A stretch of DNA of 48,468 nt from Candidatus Epulonipiscium fishelsonii (GTDB lineage: Bacteria; Bacillota; Clostridia; Lachnospirales; Cellulosilyticaceae). Location of the stretch: contig LJDB01000105.1 in NCBI GenBank assembly GCA_001983455.1, positions 1-48,468 on the forward strand, in the 5' to 3' direction. Under the pieces are notes generated by a model. It searched no databases. It was given only the letters and a program-made list of their open reading frames with translations, and was not told the DNA's origin. Shown in pieces: positions 47,473 through 48,468 of the stretch. Position numbers and translations under genes: made by a program. Position 1 is the stretch's first letter, and the number at the start of each line of letters is the position of its first letter.

Positions 47473-47994
47473 ATGAAGGAAGCATTACTTGTAATTGACC
47501 CACAAGTTGATTACTTATCATATGGGAAATATCCATTATGGAATATAGATACAACATTAAAAAATATAGAAACGGCTATAAGAAGAGCTCTAAAAAATGA
47601 AGTACCTGTAATTTTAACTCAACATGTTGCTCAACCAGAGGAACATAGCAGAAATTATCCATTTATAGCGGGTACAGATGGTGTAGAACTTGTAGGGGAA
47701 GTTTTAGATTTAATTGAAAATCCTATAATATTGACTAAAGAATTTAGAAATGCTTTTTTTCAAACTACTTTAGAAGAGGTTCTCACTAATTTACAAATAA
47801 CAAATCTTATTGTAGCTGGAATGATGACACATAGTTGTATAATAGCAACAATAACATCTGGTACTGCACAAAAATATAATATCAGTGTAATCTCAGATTG
47901 CTGTACCTCTATGACTGAAGAAATTCATTTAAATGCACTAGAACAAATTAAGGATTTAAAGAATGTAGATCTTATAAAGCTAAGTGAATTTTAA
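47473..47994 (+). CDS. Isochorismatase-family cysteine hydrolase
   Basis: This 173-residue protein has the catalytic triad of the nicotinamidase/isochorismatase family: D9 in LLVIDPQVDY, K in LTKEFRNAF and C in GMMTHSCIIAT. The ATG at 47473 follows ACGGAGG; longer in-frame starts lack an RBS. Substrate is unknown. It probably ends the FIST-MCP unit and its stop overlaps a terminator. Confidence 0.85.
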   Translation: MKEALLVIDPQVDYLSYGKYPLWNIDTTLKNIETAIRRALKNEVPVILTQHVAQPEEHSRNYPFIAGTDGVELVGEVLDLIENPIILTKEFRNAFFQTTLEEVLTNLQITNLIVAGMMTHSCIIATITSGTAQKYNISVISDCCTSMTEEIHLNALEQIKDLKNVDLIKLSEF

Positions 47995-48021
47995 GAAAAG
48001 ACCTTTGGTCTTTTCTTATTT
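47993..48021 (+). terminator. Terminator after the isochorismatase-like gene
   Basis: AAGAAAAGACC-TTT-GGTCTTTTCTT, an 11-bp stem that begins in the stop codon and ends in T-rich sequence. Bases 48022-48280 show no gene or clear signal. Confidence 0.85.
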
Positions 48022-48280
48022 GTTGTATAATATAAACGTCTTGTGCTAGTTAATTGCATTTTTTATATTACTATTAAAGGCGATTTTCTTATATTTATTA
48101 TGAATAATATTCATAGGTGATGGTCTAAGGGAGATTAGTATAAAATATTTGACTAGTACATCTGGTAAATTAAAAAAATAACTATACATCCCTTACTAGT
48201 GTATCCCTCGAAATTCCAGATACGTACAAACGCTTTGCTTTTTGTGGTAATATTTATTAGTGCAGTGAATATTTATGCAA

Positions 48281-48317
48281 ATAACAGATTTAGTCACGTT
48301 GTTCCTAAATCTGTTAT
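48281..48317. repeat. Hairpin with the conserved TCACGTTGTTC loop, second copy
   Basis: ATAACAGATTTAG (48281-48293) and CTAAATCTGTTAT (48305-48317) pair perfectly over 13 bp around the loop TCACGTTGTTC. The 5023-5049 copy has the same loop with GG/CC in place of AG/CT in the stem, so the stem change is compensated. Confidence 0.8.
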
Positions 48318-48329
48318 CTGTTATCACGA

Positions 48330-48364
48330 ATAAGAGAAAAAGCTCAAAATGCTTTTTCTCTTAT
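48330..48364. repeat. Perfect 14-bp hairpin
   Basis: ATAAGAGAAAAAGC and GCTTTTTCTCTTAT enclose a 7-base loop TCAAAAT. It follows the previous hairpin by 12 bases. A third, imperfect one (AATAAG...GAA with TTC...CTTATT, about 48371-48408) comes next. None sits at the end of a visible gene, so termination alone does not explain them. Confidence 0.7.
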
Positions 48365-48408
48365 CATGAATAATAAGTGAGAAGGCTATCGGTCTGTTCT
48401 TCTTATTC

Positions 48409-48468
48409 GAATTCTGAAGAGAAGTTCTAATTAGGTGTAGGATATGAATTCTGAAGGTATAGGATATG
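48409..48468. repeat. Short direct repeats at the window edge
   Basis: GAATTCTGAAG occurs at 48409-48419 and 48446-48456, and TAGGATATG at 48438-48446 and 48460-48468. The pattern runs into the window end, so the repeat may continue. Confidence 0.5.

Overview
The window looks like a chromosomal segment of a low-GC, endospore-forming Clostridia bacterium, probably of the Lachnospirales (Epulonipiscium/Cellulosilyticum-like). The basis is the strongly AT-rich sequence, an almost complete spoIIIA operon, spoVAC-AD-AE, a GerM-like lipoprotein, a DacF-type carboxypeptidase, and a Tet(M)/EF-G-like GTPase fused to a NYN nuclease domain, an architecture I recall from Lachnospiraceae. The placement is inference; no rRNA or tRNA gene is present to confirm it.

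Layout. 1-2079 is the 3' part of a repeat-rich, acidic surface-type protein. 2400-4931 is a GTPase gene split by a group I intron (2757-3386); the spliced product lacks the EF-G domain IV/V region. 5003-5077 is a long palindrome covering the ribosome binding site of a GHL10-type secreted glycosidase, followed by a DjlA-like co-chaperone. 7726-11987 is spoIIIAB to spoIIIAH, without spoIIIAA. 12093-13223 is an orphan sugar-binding lipoprotein behind a palindromic operator array. 13261-20475 on the minus strand holds the cysteine desulfidase gene and the block dxs-tlyA-nadK-argR-recN. 20764-31897 carries a tandemly duplicated FMN/FAD reductase lipoprotein, a small MltG-like protein, an N-acetylmuramoyl-alanine amidase, rdgB, a secreted hypothetical protein, a degenerate AroE-AroK fusion, efp and a second FMN-binding lipoprotein. 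32071-36167 has a decayed Rpn-like gene, uvrB, dacF and a decayed tnpB. 36206-43101 is a compact unit: comEA, a two-component system, a GerM-like gene, comEC and holA. 43299-45601 is spoVAC-AD-AE, interrupted between AD and AE by a tnpA/tnpB-less IS200/IS605-type element. 45698-47994 has a frameshifted FIST gene, a soluble MCP-like protein and an isochorismatase-like hydrolase. The last 470 bases are non-coding and rich in hairpins.

How the parts fit. Much of the window serves the cell envelope and sporulation: the SpoIIIA feeding channel, SpoVA dipicolinate transport, wall hydrolases and DacF. The two FMN-binding lipoproteins suggest extracytoplasmic flavin-based electron transfer. Small mobile or selfish RNAs recur: a group I intron, an IS605-type end-to-end remnant, a tnpB relic and a hairpin family with a conserved loop present at 5.0 kb and 48.3 kb. 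The most unusual items are the intron within a GTPase gene, the domain loss in that GTPase, the covarying hairpin family, the IS605 element in the spoVA operon, and the active-site erosion of the AroE-AroK fusion.
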